Positions 46,597-58,432 of a stretch of 64,000 nucleotides of DNA are shown here, in pieces (within the stretch, counting starts at the first letter, position 1; each line of letters starts with the position of its first letter). Origin of the DNA: Lotus japonicus (Eukaryota > Streptophyta > Magnoliopsida > Fabales > Fabaceae); the NCBI RefSeq assembly GCF_012489685.1, contig NC_080041.1, positions 30,059,780 to 30,123,779 on the forward strand, written 5' to 3'. The position numbers were made by a program, and so were the translations under genes. The notes under the pieces are model-generated. The model made no database searches. It saw only the letters and a list, made by a program, of their open reading frames with translations, and had not been told where the DNA came from.

Positions 46597-46605
46597 TATA
46601 TAAAG
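46597..46605 (+). promoter_or_regulatory. TATA box antisense to the Copia element
   Basis: TATATAAAG lies 60 bases before the plus-strand ATG at 46657, which is itself in a good context (AAAATGGC). It suggests a promoter opposite to the retroelement. Confidence 0.55.
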
Positions 46606-46656
46606 CGTTGGAGAGAAAGGTAAGCTTCACACCTCGAACAATTTTCAGTAAAGAAA

Positions 46657-47049
46657 ATGGCATCATACATCGTAGCACTAGAAGAGCTGAGGAAGAAGGC
46701 CTTTGAGGAGGACTTGTTCCTGAACATCAGGCATCCAGAGGGTACAACGACCATCGCGGAGCTGACACGGACACTGCTGGAAGAGGACCTGCGTCCAGAG
46801 TTGAAGAGAGACCTGAGGGAATTTCTTGCCTTCGTTGAGGAGGTGCAAGAACTCAGCCGGCTTGAACTGAAGCTGCTGGAAGAAAAAGAAAGTTTGAAAG
46901 AGAAGCTCAAGACTGCAGAAGAGATTCTGGAGAGGGATGAGCTAAAGGACAGGCTCAGCAACATCCAGCATGTACTGGAGCGTCTGGAGAAGGATAGGTC
47001 AGAACAGCGCCAGGAGTGCAGAAGAATGAGGAGGGATCCTCCATTCTAG
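46657..47049 (+). CDS. 130-aa coiled-coil ORF antisense within the Copia 3' region
   Basis: Open frame on the plus strand, opposite in direction to gag, pol and env, lying between the env-like region and the polypurine tract. The product is highly charged (Glu/Arg/Lys/Leu-rich), with heptad-like leucines in ELKLLEEKESLKEKLKTAEE and continuing to HVLERLEKDRSEQR, so it is probably one long coiled coil. No family is recognised. The TATA box at 46597, the ATG context and GC-richer coding-like composition than the flanks support a real gene. Antisense extra ORFs are documented in Tat Gypsy elements, but I do not recall one as standard in SIRE elements. It could instead be a captured gene fragment. 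Confidence 0.6.
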   Translation: MASYIVALEELRKKAFEEDLFLNIRHPEGTTTIAELTRTLLEEDLRPELKRDLREFLAFVEEVQELSRLELKLLEEKESLKEKLKTAEEILERDELKDRLSNIQHVLERLEKDRSEQRQECRRMRRDPPF

Positions 47050-47246
47050 ATTTTAGGGAAAGAATGTATGATGTAAACATAAAGAAATGATGAATAAAAA
47101 GATTTTTGCAAACATATGTGACACAAATATATATAGATATGCATATAATCACAAACGAACAAAGTAGAATAAATAAAAAGAAACAGAGTTTAACAAGAAA
47201 ATAAAACAACGTTAACGAAAAAGAAAAAAATGAAGAGATCCTAAAA

Positions 47247-50081
47247 CTAAGGTTTGTCAGTTCGTCGCAGAAGTTCCATCATCATGTGCTTCATCTCAAT
47301 GAGCATGGATTCATGAATGTCAAGACGCTGTTCCATGATGTCGAGTCTGGATGAGCTTGACTGAGCAGAACCGGAAGGAACATTCTGAGCAGCTTGAGAA
47401 TCTGGAATGGAAGCAGAAGCAGCAGGAGTAAACACAACTGGTGCAAGTGCTTGGCATCTAAGAGCTTCAGCCTCAGCTTCAAGTCGCTCTGCCTCTAGTC
47501 TGGCTTGTTCAGCTTGAGCTGCTGCTTGACGTGCAGCTTCTTCTGCTTGAGCTTTCTTTCTCTTGGCTTCTTCAATAGCTTCAAGAAGCTTATTCTCTGT
47601 TCTTGTTCATGAAGAGCCACCCTTCGAGCAAACCTTTGCTTTGCAGCCTCAATGCTCTGACTTCCCTCTGCATGCAGGAGCTGCATCATAATTGGAACTT
47701 GAGCCACTAGCCAAGTGCCCAGATTGTTCCACTCATCAGCCACACGTTCAGCATTCTCACTGAGGTCAGTCTGACCGTGCACATTGCGGAGCCTCAAAGA
47801 GGCTTCATGATAGAAAATATTGATGCACTCAGAGAGAGATGTGGGTTGGAGGGGAGTATAAGGAATATGGAGAGGTTGGTTTCAGGAGAGGCTGGGTGAT
47901 TGCTGCTATGGGCTTCAGAGGCACCTTGTGGAGAACCAATGTTAAACATTTGAGCATTGGGTTCAGAGGTTCCAAGGCGAGGTTCTGAAGTTTCAACCAG
48001 GATGGGGTGATCTAACCGAGGATTGGTTAGACACTGATTGTTCGGGTTCAGGTTCTGGTTGAATAGGCTCTTGTTGGTCAGGGGCAGGGTGAGCTTGTTG
48101 AGCCAAAGGGTCTGCCTCTTGTAAAGGATTGGCCAAGATAGGTTCATCTGGGTCAACTAGACGTTCAGGTCTAGGGCCAGGATATCTCTTAGGGCTTGGA
48201 CAAGTGAGGTAATATTCCTCTAAGGTAGACACCTTTTCTTTTCTGACCTCCATGAATTTTCTAATGGATTCAGAGTTATTGGAGGGAGAAGAATCAGCAA
48301 CATTGGTTGGGAAGGATACGGGTGTATAGGCTGTGGAAGAGTCTGTATCCGTGGGTTTGAGAGCCAGACGTTCTGATGCTCTTGGGACAGAGTGATCAGA
48401 GGTTCTGGGTTCATGTTCTGTGTGGGTAGGCTCTGGTTGTTCGAGTGGGTTGTATGGAATGGTGATGGGAGAGGTAGGTTCTTCTGACCTAGAGGGTTGG
48501 TTCTGAAGCAAATTCCAGAGAGGTGCTTCAGTAGGGGAAGGGTGAAAGAATGAAGATCTTGGGGAATGTGGTGGAGAGGTGGTTTGTGCAGCTGGTTGGG
48601 ATTCAGGAATAGGAGTGAGGGGATTTGAGGAGTGTTTGAGCATGGCAGAAATAGGGAGTGCATCAAATAAATTCAAATCATCATCAGAAGCAAGTGCAGG
48701 CTTACTTGAATGTGCTGATGATCTAGTCACTCTGGCAGGAGGTTCAGTCCTTCTGACCACTTCAGCAGCTGGTTCCACCCGAGTAGGCTTCACCACGATT
48801 CTGACCTGCTTCTTCTTCTTCTTAGGAGGACCATCCTCATTATCACTATCATCACCATCATCAGGCTTTCTCTTCTTCTTTTTGACCAGAGGGACATCGG
48901 ATTCCTCAGAAGATTCGTCCAGTATCATCTTCCTCTGAGCTTTCTTCTTGGGAGGAGAAGGAAACTCTGGAGCTGGCGGCAGTCTGCTGACGAAATCATC
49001 AAGATCAATTTCGAATCCTTGAGCCCTTAGGTCATCAACATAGCACCTAATGGCGTCAGGATTGTCTGCCTGTGTCCACAGAGGGTAGTCATTCAGAGGC
49101 ATCCTTCTACTTCTGATCTCAGAAGATGTGTCTTCACGAGCAGGAGCAATCTTCTTCTGGACCAAACCCATCTTCTTCAGAGAATTTGCAGTGAAGACAT
49201 CACTGACCATGGTGCTCAGATCCTCTACACATCCAGCATTGACCAGATCTTGCACCAGGTTGCTTTCAATGAGAAAGTCTGAGAGCAGTCTCCCAAAGGG
49301 GATATATTTGATTGCTGACTTGATGGAGGCAGTGGTGCGAGACTTCCGGATGCATTCCTTCAAGTAGGAGAACAGGAAGTAGGGAAGGCAGATCTTCTTC
49401 TGGTCTTGGATGAAGAATAACATCACCTTCTGGTTGAAGTTGATGTAGTCTGGAGAACTGCCCTTCGGTCTCTGGTTTTATGCAGTGGAGCAGGATTTTG
49501 TGCCAGATCCTGAGCTTGGGATGAAGGTCCATCACCTTGTAACTCGTCTTGCCCGGTTGTAAGTGGTGTACAGGGCCTGGTTGATTATATCCTTGGTGCT
49601 GGGTTTCAGCTTCGATTCCGTGAGTTGGAAACGATACCCATAAGCAGTTGTCTTGCACCCAGCAAATTCACGAAAGACTTCTCGGTGATGATGATCTTTC
49701 TTCCGAGAATGTAAGATACCACCTGAGTATCATCGCAGTCGGCGTGCTTCCAGAATTCCTTGACCAATCTATCATACACCGGTCCTCGAAGTCTGTTGAA
49801 GTAATTTCCCCAACCTTGAGCTTGGACTTCAGGACGAAGATCATACCCATTTGTAGCCAGGTTGTCGAGGTCGAATCTCCATTCTGCCAGGACTTGGAGT
49901 TCCTCAGGAGCAAATACGCAGTGAACGGCACAGCCCGTTCTGCAATTGGAACACTCTGTTCTTGAGCTTGAACTTGATCTTGTGTCGGATTCTCAGGGCC
50001 CCTTTGACCCGTTGCTAGACCAACTACCATGTGAGGGAACTGAGGTGCATCTGCAGTAGATCTTCTGGTTTGTCTCACCAT
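47247..50081 (-). pseudogene. Env-like (extra 3') region of the SIRE-like Copia element
   Basis: A chain of minus-strand open stretches: 50081-49668, 49658-49440, 49426-47993, 48156-47794, 47797-47495 and 47482-47247. Each hands over to the next by a small frameshift; together they would encode roughly 900 residues. The N-terminus is MVRQTRRSTADAPQ. The middle is Pro/Ser/Glu-rich and disordered, with lysine clusters (PKKKKKQVR). The C-terminal third is helical and ends in a Met/Leu-rich helix. The position after RNase H and this composition match the envelope-like ORF of SIRE/Maximus elements, whose function is unproven. No clear signal peptide or transmembrane pair is seen. Confidence 0.75.
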
Positions 50082-50551
50082 TTTTGAAGCGGTTGAAGGT
50101 TTGAGGTAGAAGATGAAGGTTGAAGATGAAGAGAGATCGAGAGAGAAATCGAGAATAAGCGGTTTTGAAAAGCAGAGAGAGCGAGAGTAAAAACCGGAAG
50201 TGAAAGAGATCGTGTGTGTATAGTGGGTTTTAACAAATAACCGTTGTTGATTCAAAAAGCACTTTAAGATCAACGGTTGAAAATTAAAGATAGATAGTAA
50301 CAGTAAATACACATCACACACAGGAGAGAAGCACATCTACACGCAATCATAACAGACTGTCACACGGGCACAAGGAACTATGCATCAGAAATACTGACAC
50401 ACGTGTTGTTGTCTCAGCTTCAGAGTCAGTACCAGTGGGTACACACACTCTGATTGAGTTACCTTCTGGACTAGACATCTTCTGATCAAGAAGTATCATA
50501 GTCAGAGGTTTGATCCATCTTCACTCTGGACAAAAGTCCATGTTAGATTTT

Positions 50552-53500
50552 TCAGAATAAAATTAAATCTATCTCTGCTAAGGGCTTTGTAAAGATATCT
50601 GCCCATTGATGGTCAGTATCAACAAACTTCAGAAGAAGTACGCCCTTCTGTACATAATCTCTAATAAAGTGATACTTTACCTCAATGTGCTTTGCCCTTG
50701 AATGCAGATAGGATTCTTACTCAATGAGATTGCAGCAGTGTTATCACAATAGATTGGGATATTGCTCTCAAGGATCTGATAATCCTCCAGCTGATGTTTC
50801 ATCCAGAGCATCTGAGTGCTGCATATTGCTGCTGAGATATATTCTGCCTCTGCAGTTGATAGTGCAATGGTTGATTGCCTCTTGCTTGCCCATGAGACTA
50901 GATTGCTTCCCAGAAATTGACAATTTCCAGAAGTACTTTTTCTCTCTGTTCTATCTCCAGCATAATCAGCATCACAGTAACCTGAAAGCTTATACTCTGA
51001 TGTTTTCTTATACATCAAGCCAAGGTTAGTGGTGCCTTTCAGATACCTTAGGATCCTCTTAACAGCAGTTAAGTGGGTTTCCCCTTGGATCTGATTGGAA
51101 ACGAGCACATAATGAACACTAAAATAATATGTCTGGCCTAGATGCAGTTAAGTATAGAAGTGAACCTATCATGCCACGATAGAGCTTCTGACATACTTTA
51201 CCACTTTTATCTTCTTTCTCTCCAGAATGCTTAGGATGCATTGGAGTCTTGGCCACTGTAGATTCCAGCATATTGAACTTCTTCAGAAGTTCTTTAGTGT
51301 ACTTGCTCTGATGGATATATGTTCCTTCTGGTGTTTGATCAACTTGTATTCCCAGAAAGTACTTTAATTCTCCCATCATACTCATCTCAAATTCAGCCTG
51401 CATCATCTCAGAAAATTCTTTGCATAGAGATTGATTAGCAGAACCAAATATAATATCATCAACATAAATTTGCACAATTAAGATATCATCTTTATAAGTC
51501 TTGCAAAAGAGAGTTGTATCTACTTTACCCCTTACAAACTCATTCTCCAGAAGGAATGAGCTAAGTCTCTCATACCATGCTCTGGGAGCTTGCGTCAGAC
51601 CGTAGAGTGATTTCTTCAATTTGAACACATGGTCTGGTTTCTTCTCATCTTCAAAACCTGGGGGTTGATGAACATAGACTTCCTCTGAGATATAACCATT
51701 TAGGAAGGCACTCTTTACGTCCATCTGATGTAGAACTATGTTGTGATTTACTGAGAAAGAGATCAACAGTCTGATTGCCTCCAGTCTTGCTACTGGAGCA
51801 AATGTTTCAGTGTAGTCTATTCCTTCCTGCTGGCTGTAGCCTTGAGCAACTAGCCTTGCCTTGTTTCTGACTACATCTCCTTTCTCATTCAGCTTGTTTC
51901 TGAATACCCACTTTGTTCCAATAACATGGACACTCTCAGGCTTCTTCACTAAGCTCCAAACATCGTTCTTGGAAAATTGATTCAGTTCTTCTTCCATGGC
52001 AAGAATCCAATCCTTGTCCTGAAGAGCTTCATCTATGGACTTGGGTTCAATTAAGGACACCAATCCTTTCAGACTGAGCAAGGTCTCTTCAGAGGGTCTG
52101 AAGGCAGATCTGGTTCTGACTGGTTCGTCTTTGTTGCCCAGAATCAATTCCTTAGGGTGAGCTGCAGTGATTCTGCTCTTCTTCAGAGTTTGTGAGTTAG
52201 AGGGACCAGCTTCTTCCTCTGGTTCATCTTCCTCTGGCTCAGCTTCCTCTGGAGCTTTGCCTTTGTCAGAAACATTAATGCTTAAATCTGCAAACTTTTC
52301 AACTAGCTTTGACTGGTCAGAGTCAAGCTTATCGTCAAATCTAACATGAATAGATTCTTCAATAGTCTTAGCATCAGTATTATAAAATCTAAAACCTTTA
52401 GATCTCTCAGAGTAACCGAGTAATAGACACTTAGAAGACTTAGCATCAAATTTATGCAATCTATCCTTAGTATTGAGAACATAACAAACACAGCCAAAAT
52501 GATGAAAATAAGAAATGTTGGGTTTTATGTTCTCCCACAATTCATAAGGAGTCTTATTCAGAATTGGTCTCACAGAGATTCTGTTCTGAATGTAACATGC
52601 TGTATTTACTGCCTCTGCCCAAAAGTGCTTGGCCATGCCAGTTTCTTGGAGCATGGTTCTAGCCATCTCCTGAAGAGTTCTGTTCTTCCTCTCAACAAAA
52701 CCATTTTGTTGAGGAGTTCTAGGACAAGAGAAATCATGTGCAATTCCATAGGAATCAAACAGACTCTCAAACTTGTCATTCTCAAACTCTCCACCATGGT
52801 CACTTCTGACACGCACAATCCTACAAGCCTTCTCGTTATGCACTTGAGCAATGAAGGTAGAGAACACAGCATGAGACTCATCCTTGCGGGTTAGAAACTT
52901 TACCCATGTCCAGCGGCTATAGTCATCAACGATAACCATCCCATATCTCTTGCCACCTATAGACTCAGTTTTCACTGGTCCAAAAAGGTCGATATGCAGA
53001 AGTTCTAACGGCCTTGAGGTTGAGACAACATTCTTTGCCTTGAAAGGGACTTTTGTGAATTTGCCTTTCTGACATGCTTCACAAAGAGTGTCTGAAGCGA
53101 ACTTCAGATTGGGTAAGCCCCTGACAAGGTTTAGCTTGCTCAGCTGAGAAATCTTTCTCATACTGGCATGCCCTAACCGTCTATGCCATACCCACTGCTC
53201 TTCATTAACAGACAGAAGGCACTTCACATTCTGAGCCTCCAACTCAGATAATCTGATCTTATAGATGTTGTTCTTCCTCTTGCTGTTAAACAGAACAGAG
53301 CCATCGATCTGACTTACAGCCCGGCAGGACTTTTGATTGAATATAACATCATAACCCTTGTCAGCTAATTGACTTATAGACAATAAGTTATGTGTTAAGC
53401 CGTCTACCAATAACACATTATCAATGCATGGACTACTATCTACACAAATAGTACCAGTACCAACAATTTTACCCTTTTCATTTCCTCCAAAGCCAACTTC

Positions 53501-53623
53501 GCCTCCAGGCTTAAGTTTCAGCTCTCGGAACATACGCCTTTCTCCCGTCATGTGACGCGAGCATCCACTGTCCAGATACCATGATTGGTGTTTCAGTGGA
53601 GCTATCAAGGATATCTGCAACAT
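50552..53623 (-). pseudogene. Copia pol: protease, integrase, reverse transcriptase, RNase H
   Basis: The main open frame 53623-51119 starts just before WYLDSGCSRHMTG (protease, D-S-G). Integrase follows with WHRRLGHAS (His finger), CEACQKGK (Cys finger) and the DDE acids in LLHIDLFGP, VRSDHGGEFEN and PQQNGFVERKN. Reverse transcriptase has WVFRNKLNEKG, the QMDVKSAFLNG block and the YVDDIIFG catalytic pair. A one-base gain in a T run near 51118 shifts to 51108-50677, RNase H (YCDADYAGD, STAEAEYIS, YCDNTAAI). Another frameshift near 50700 leads to the C-terminal ADIFTKPL motif and the stop at about 50552. All catalytic residues survive, so the copy was active until recently. Confidence 0.93.
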
Positions 53624-55420
53624 AGATAATCTTGTCCTTAGGTACCCACTTTCTGGGTCCTCTCTTGTTAGTTACCCCAGAGGTTCTGATCACCTTGGGT
53701 GTCTCAACATGATATTTTAAAGGAATATTTGCATGATATTTAGTCATAGAGAAGGATCCCTTTTTAAGAGGATGTTTAGCAACTTTAGCAGGTACAGGAT
53801 CAGGCAATATGGTACCAGAGGGAACAAAGCATTCATACAAGGATTTAGCTTTAGACACAGAGGGCTCATTTCTAATTGGTTTAGAATAGCCAATGCCATG
53901 CATTCCATTTCTGCTTACGCCATAGATCATTGAAGCCATTAAGCTTCTATCCACGCTTTTAGCTAGGAATCTTTGAAAAGACTTTTCATACTTAGATTCA
54001 TTTCTACAATCAGAGGCATCACAGGCAACAATTTCTTCTAACTTAGCAATCTGGTTCTTAAGCACAGAGTTAGAATTGATCAAGGCATGATTATCATTTT
54101 TCAAATCAGAAATAATTTTCTCATGTTCAGAAGGAGTCTTGGAAACAGCAGATAAGTTCTTTTTCAGCTTCTTATGCTTAGACAATAAGGAGTTATACTT
54201 ATCCATAATATCAGACAATGCATGTTTCAGTTCAGAGGTAGAGAAAGAAGCGAATACCTCATTTTCATCGTCTGAGTTAGGATCTCCTTCTGATTCTGAG
54301 TCAGAGTCAACAGCTCCCTTTGACTCTGCTTCCTTGTCTTTGACAATAGCCATGAGTCCTTGGACTTCACCATCAGAGTCAACATCCTCTGACTCTGATT
54401 CATCAAATGTCACCATCAGACTCTTCTTTGTCTTGAAGTGCTTCTTTGGCTTCTTGTCCTTCTTCAATTTTGGACAGTCACTTTTGTAGTGCCCTGATTC
54501 TTTGCACTCAAAGCATGTGACTTCCTTAAGTGAGGACTTCTTCTGACCGAGGATTCAGACTTTCCTCTTGCCTTTCCAGAGCCTTTGTATTTGCTCTGCC
54601 TGTGCTTCCAGATGCGATTGAGTCTCTTGGAGATCAGAGTCAGCTCGTCTTCATCAGAATCTTCTGATGCTTCTTCAGATTCCTCTTCTTCAGCTTGAAG
54701 AGCTTTTGACTTCTCAACCTTAGCCTTTTCAGATTTAGATTTCAAGGCTATGGACTTTTTCCTCAGATCTTGCATCTCTGAGCGCTTCAGCTCATGGCAT
54801 TTCAAAATGCTGATGAGTTCTTCTAAACTCATATTCTCAACGTCTCTCGTGAGCTCTATTGAAGTCACCAAAGGCATCCAACTTTCAGGAAGACACCTGA
54901 TGACCCTTATGACATGATCTTTTGTTGTGTAGCTCTTGTTGAGAGGTCGTATGCCAGCTACAAGCAACTGAAATCTGGAGAACATTTCTTCAATGGACTC
55001 ATTTGGCTCCATGATGAAGGATTCATACTTTTGGATCAAAGACAATGCCTTTGATTCTTTGACTTTCTTGTTTCCTTCATGAGACATCTTCAGAGATTCG
55101 AAAATGCCTTTTGCAAACTCACGATCTGTAATCTTCTGGTACTCTTCATAGGAAATAGAACTTAGAAGAATTGCTCTTGCTTTGTGATGTTGTGAGTACA
55201 GCTTCTTTTGATCTGCAGTCATCTCTGACCTTGGGATCTTCTTGCCATCTGCATCAACTGGACGCTCGTAGCCATCCACAATAATATCCCAAAGATCTGC
55301 ATCGAAACCCAGAAAGAAACTTTCCAGTCTATCTTTCCAATATTCGAACCTTTGACCGTCGAACATAGGAGGCTTTGCATTGTAACCATCTCTTTGAGTT
55401 TCACTGGTGGTGGCAGCCAT
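53511..55420 (-). pseudogene. Copia gag, one frameshift
   Basis: Frame 55420-54464 begins MAATTSETQRDGYNAKPPMF and carries the UBN2/retrotrans-gag core (FEYWKDRLESFFLG, IRCLPESW). A one-base loss near 54545 moves the reading to the next frame. There the CX2CX4HX4C zinc knuckle (CFECKESGHYKSDC) and an acidic, Ser/Asp-rich tail follow, ending at 53511 where pol overlaps. It forms the nucleocapsid particle that packages the element RNA. Confidence 0.9.
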
Positions 55421-55478
55421 TGTTTTTCACACCGGCCCGGATCACTGAACACTGTTAGGTGTGGTAATCAGAACTTGC

Positions 55479-55490
55479 GCTCTGATACCA
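55479..55490 (-). other. Copia primer-binding site
   Basis: Minus-strand TGGTATCAGAGC, complementary to initiator tRNA-Met, two bases inside the 5' LTR. Confidence 0.93.
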
Positions 55491-55492
55491 AT

Positions 55493-56698
55493 TGAAGGTA
55501 TGAAAAACGGTAGAAAGGGGGGGGTTTGAATAACGTTTTCAGTATAAAACTTCCACCTTAAAGATTTTGACAAATCTTTCGAGAACTTAAGTGCTAAAGA
55601 TAAGAGATAGAAAAGCACACAAGGATTTTATCCTGGTTCACTTGATAAATCACTCAAGCTACTCCAGTCCACCCGTTAAGGTGATTTCTTCCTTCTTAGA
55701 ATGAAGGCAATCCACTAATCAGGTAAGAGTTACAACTGCACTTGAAACCTACAAGTGACTAACAATTACACTGACTTAGCTCACACTAAGATTCACTCTC
55801 TTAGTCTTCTCTAGGATCCGATCAACCTTGATCTCCTAAAGGAACTAAACAAACTGTTTATCAAAGAATTGTTTACAAGAGATTTGCTTCTAAAAAGCTA
55901 ATAGTAAACTCAATGAATTTCAGATGAAAGAAAACTTAGAAGAATTTAAGAATGTCTTGCGTATGTGAATGCTTCTAGCCGTTTCTTTCAGTCTTCAGCC
56001 TCTTTATATACTCCAAGGATTAGGGTTGAGCGATGCATGGGAAATGCTACCGTTGGAGGGCAGTTCTGGAAAATCCAGCTTCTGCTGTGGCTGAGAACGT
56101 TAGGTAGGTCGTCAGGAAGGTACAGTAGCTTTTGTACTTGGATAGCGACGCGACCTTTAAACCTAGGAGACTTCTGATCAGGGGAATGCTTCATATTGGA
56201 ACTTGTGAAGCCGGTTGATCAGAGTCAGAGGGAAAGCCCAGATCCTCTGACCATCGTATCTTCTGATTCTGAACTCAGAGGGAAGAACATGGTCTTCAGA
56301 GTATCTTGCTTCTGGACATCAGAACTTCACTAATCAGCTTCTGGATCTTCAGAGTCTTCTACACCATCAGAACATCTGAGCCTTCAGTGTTTCTTGGTTA
56401 TCAGACTTTCTGGATCTTCAGAGCTTCTAGTGACTGAGTCCACATCAGAGTTAATATAACTTCAGAACTTCTGAAGCTTTTCCACTGTTCATACTGAACA
56501 TGGTGAATGCGAAAGCGTTGCTTGGGTCACTCTTTCTACACAGTGCTTCTGATTTGTGTGAGATTGAGTTGAGGTCAGAGCCTGTAAATAGCACACTCAG
56601 AAAAACACGTTAGAGTACCACAATTGTTCATATCAAAAGGTTAACTTGTAATCATCAAAACATAGAGTTGTACTACTAGATCAAAACTTGATCTTACA
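55493..56698 (-). repeat. Copia 5' LTR
   Basis: 1206 bp, TGTAAG..CTTCA in element sense. It contains the element TATA box (GTATATAAAGAGG, at about 56000-56012) and many short AGAACTTCT-type words in the upstream (U3) half. Confidence 0.95.
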
Positions 56699-56701
56699 GA
56701 A

Positions 56702-57205
56702 TTGACGCCGGAAGATGGGGAAAAGGTGAGCACGCAATGGATATTGTTTGTCGATGGGTCGTCGAACGAAAACGGAAGCGGGGCTGGAGTCACGCTGCAG
56801 GGGCCCGGGGAGTTGGTGTTAGAGCAGTCCCTCAGATTCCAGTTCAAAACCAGTAATAATCAAGCAGAATATGAGGCTCTTATTGCGGGCTTAAAACTAG
56901 CAATTGAGGTGCAAATTGACAGTCTACTGGTAAGAACAGACTCGCTGCTAGTGGCAAGCCAGGTCAATGGGGAGTTCCAGGTAAAAGAGCCGGCCTTGAT
57001 AAAGTATGTAGAGCGCGTACGGCAGCTCATGGGTCGTCTGCAACAAGTAGTGGTTGAATTCGTGCCGAGGACACAAAACCAAAGGGCGGACGCCCTAGCA
57101 AAGCTGGCAAGCACTAGGAAGCCTGGCAACAACCGGAGTGTGATTCAGGAGACCCTCACCAATCCCAGCATAGAGGGGGATTTGGTGGCTTCGGTTGTTC
57201 GCTAG
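56702..57205 (+). pseudogene. Gypsy RNase H domain
   Basis: Type I RNase H with the acidic set in LFVDGSS (D), NNQAEYEALIAGL (E), LVRTDSLLV (D) and NQRADALAKLAS (D). It would degrade the RNA strand during reverse transcription. It ends at an in-frame TAG (57203-57205) before the integrase frame; both are in the same frame, so a single nonsense change separates them. Confidence 0.9.
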
Positions 57206-57214
57206 GAAACTTGG

Positions 57215-58432
57215 ATGAATCCCATCGTTGACATTCTGGCAGGAGAGCCTAGTGACGTAGTAAAATACTCAAAGGCACAAAGGAGGGAGGCGGGGCACTA
57301 CACGCTACTCGACGGGATACTCTTCCGGCGAGGATTCAGTTCACCCCTCCTAAGGTGTCTTCCGCCTGAGAAGTACGAGGCTGTCATGACGGAGGTCCAT
57401 GAGGGAGTTTGTGCAAGCCACATTGGAGGAAGGTCACTGGCGAGCAAAGTCCTTAGAGCGGGTTTCTATTGGCCTACGATAAGGAAGGACTGTGCAGAGT
57501 TTGTGAGGAAATGCGAGAAGTGCCAAGTATTTGCAGACCTACCCAGAGCTCCGCCAGAGCAACTAGCCACAATCAGTTCCCCATGGCCCTTCGCCATGTG
57601 GGGAGTCGATCTCGTCGGGCCCTTTCCCACCGCTAGGTCACAAATGAAGTTCATTATGGTGGCGGTGGACTACTTCACCAAATGGGTGGAAGCTGAGCCT
57701 CTGGCGAGCATTACGGCGGCCAAAATTATAGGTTTTTACTGGAAGAGAATCGTCTGCCGGTTCGGGGTACCAAGGGCGATCGTCTCGGACAACGGGACGC
57801 AATTCGCAAGTAATCAAACCAAGGAGTTCTGCGAAGAGATGGGCATTCAGAGGAGATTCTCTTCGGTGGAGCATCCGCAAACAAATGGACAAGCAGAATC
57901 GGCGAACAAAGTCATCATGCGAGGTTTGAAGCGTCGACTCTCGGAGGCCAAGGGGGCGTGGTTAGATGAACTCCCAATTTTTATTTGGTCTTACAATACA
58001 ACACAACACTCAAATACAGGGGAAACTCCGTTCAGAATGACTTATGGGGCGGACGCCATGCTCCCTGTAGAGATAGACACCAGTTCGTGGCGAACGACAC
58101 CGAAGTTTGAGGGCGAAAATTCCTCAAACATGGCGGTAGAGCTGGACTTGTTGTCGGAGACACACAATGAGGCCCTCCTCAGGGAGACCGCGATGAAGCA
58201 GCGAGCTGCGGCCAGGTTTGATTCAAAAGTAAAACCGAGGGAGATGCAGGAAAGGGATTTGGTGCTCAAAAAGCGAACAGGAGTCACCGGAAACAAATTA
58301 AGCCCAATCTGGGAGGGGCCCTACAGGATCTTAAAAGCTTTGGGAAGAGGAGCGTATCACCTGGAGAGCTTAGATGGGAAACGGGTTCCACGGTCTTCGA
58401 ACGCAGCAAACCTGAAGTACTATTACAGCTGA
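57215..58432 (+). CDS. Gypsy integrase
   Basis: 405 codons. Zinc-binding region HEGVCASHIGG..CEKCQVF (HHCC), then the DDE core: D in WGVDLVGPF, D in IVSDNGTQF and E in HPQTNGQAESANK. The C-terminal GPY/F-like module is GPYRILKALGRGAYHLE. It ends at AANLKYYYS before the stop. All catalytic residues are present. It would insert element cDNA but is cut off from RNase H by a stop codon and from RT by the Copia insertion. Confidence 0.92.
   Translation: MNPIVDILAGEPSDVVKYSKAQRREAGHYTLLDGILFRRGFSSPLLRCLPPEKYEAVMTEVHEGVCASHIGGRSLASKVLRAGFYWPTIRKDCAEFVRKCEKCQVFADLPRAPPEQLATISSPWPFAMWGVDLVGPFPTARSQMKFIMVAVDYFTKWVEAEPLASITAAKIIGFYWKRIVCRFGVPRAIVSDNGTQFASNQTKEFCEEMGIQRRFSSVEHPQTNGQAESANKVIMRGLKRRLSEAKGAWLDELPIFIWSYNTTQHSNTGETPFRMTYGADAMLPVEIDTSSWRTTPKFEGENSSNMAVELDLLSETHNEALLRETAMKQRAAARFDSKVKPREMQERDLVLKKRTGVTGNKLSPIWEGPYRILKALGRGAYHLESLDGKRVPRSSNAANLKYYYS

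Larger units (their letters stand above)
44684..56698 (-). mobile_element. Near-complete SIRE/Maximus-like Copia element with env-like region
   Basis: Element sense is minus: 5' LTR 55493-56698, PBS 55479-55490, gag 55420 to about 53511, pol 53623-50552, env-like region 50081-47247, polypurine tract 45855-45872 and 3' LTR 44684-45854 (outer end in the gap). The LTRs differ by only a few substitutions and small indels over ~1.17 kb, so the insertion is recent. Pol order (protease, integrase, RT, RNase H) identifies Copia. The long 3' region with an env-like ORF identifies the SIRE lineage. About three frameshifts in pol, one in gag and several in env make it non-autonomous as read. The right flank is GAATT at 56699-56703; its partner is hidden. 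Confidence 0.93.

Noticed and set aside
48579..48938. Plus-strand ORFs over the Copia env-like region
   Set aside because: Shadows without a promoter or coding features, unlike the ORF at 46657, which has a TATA box and lies outside env.
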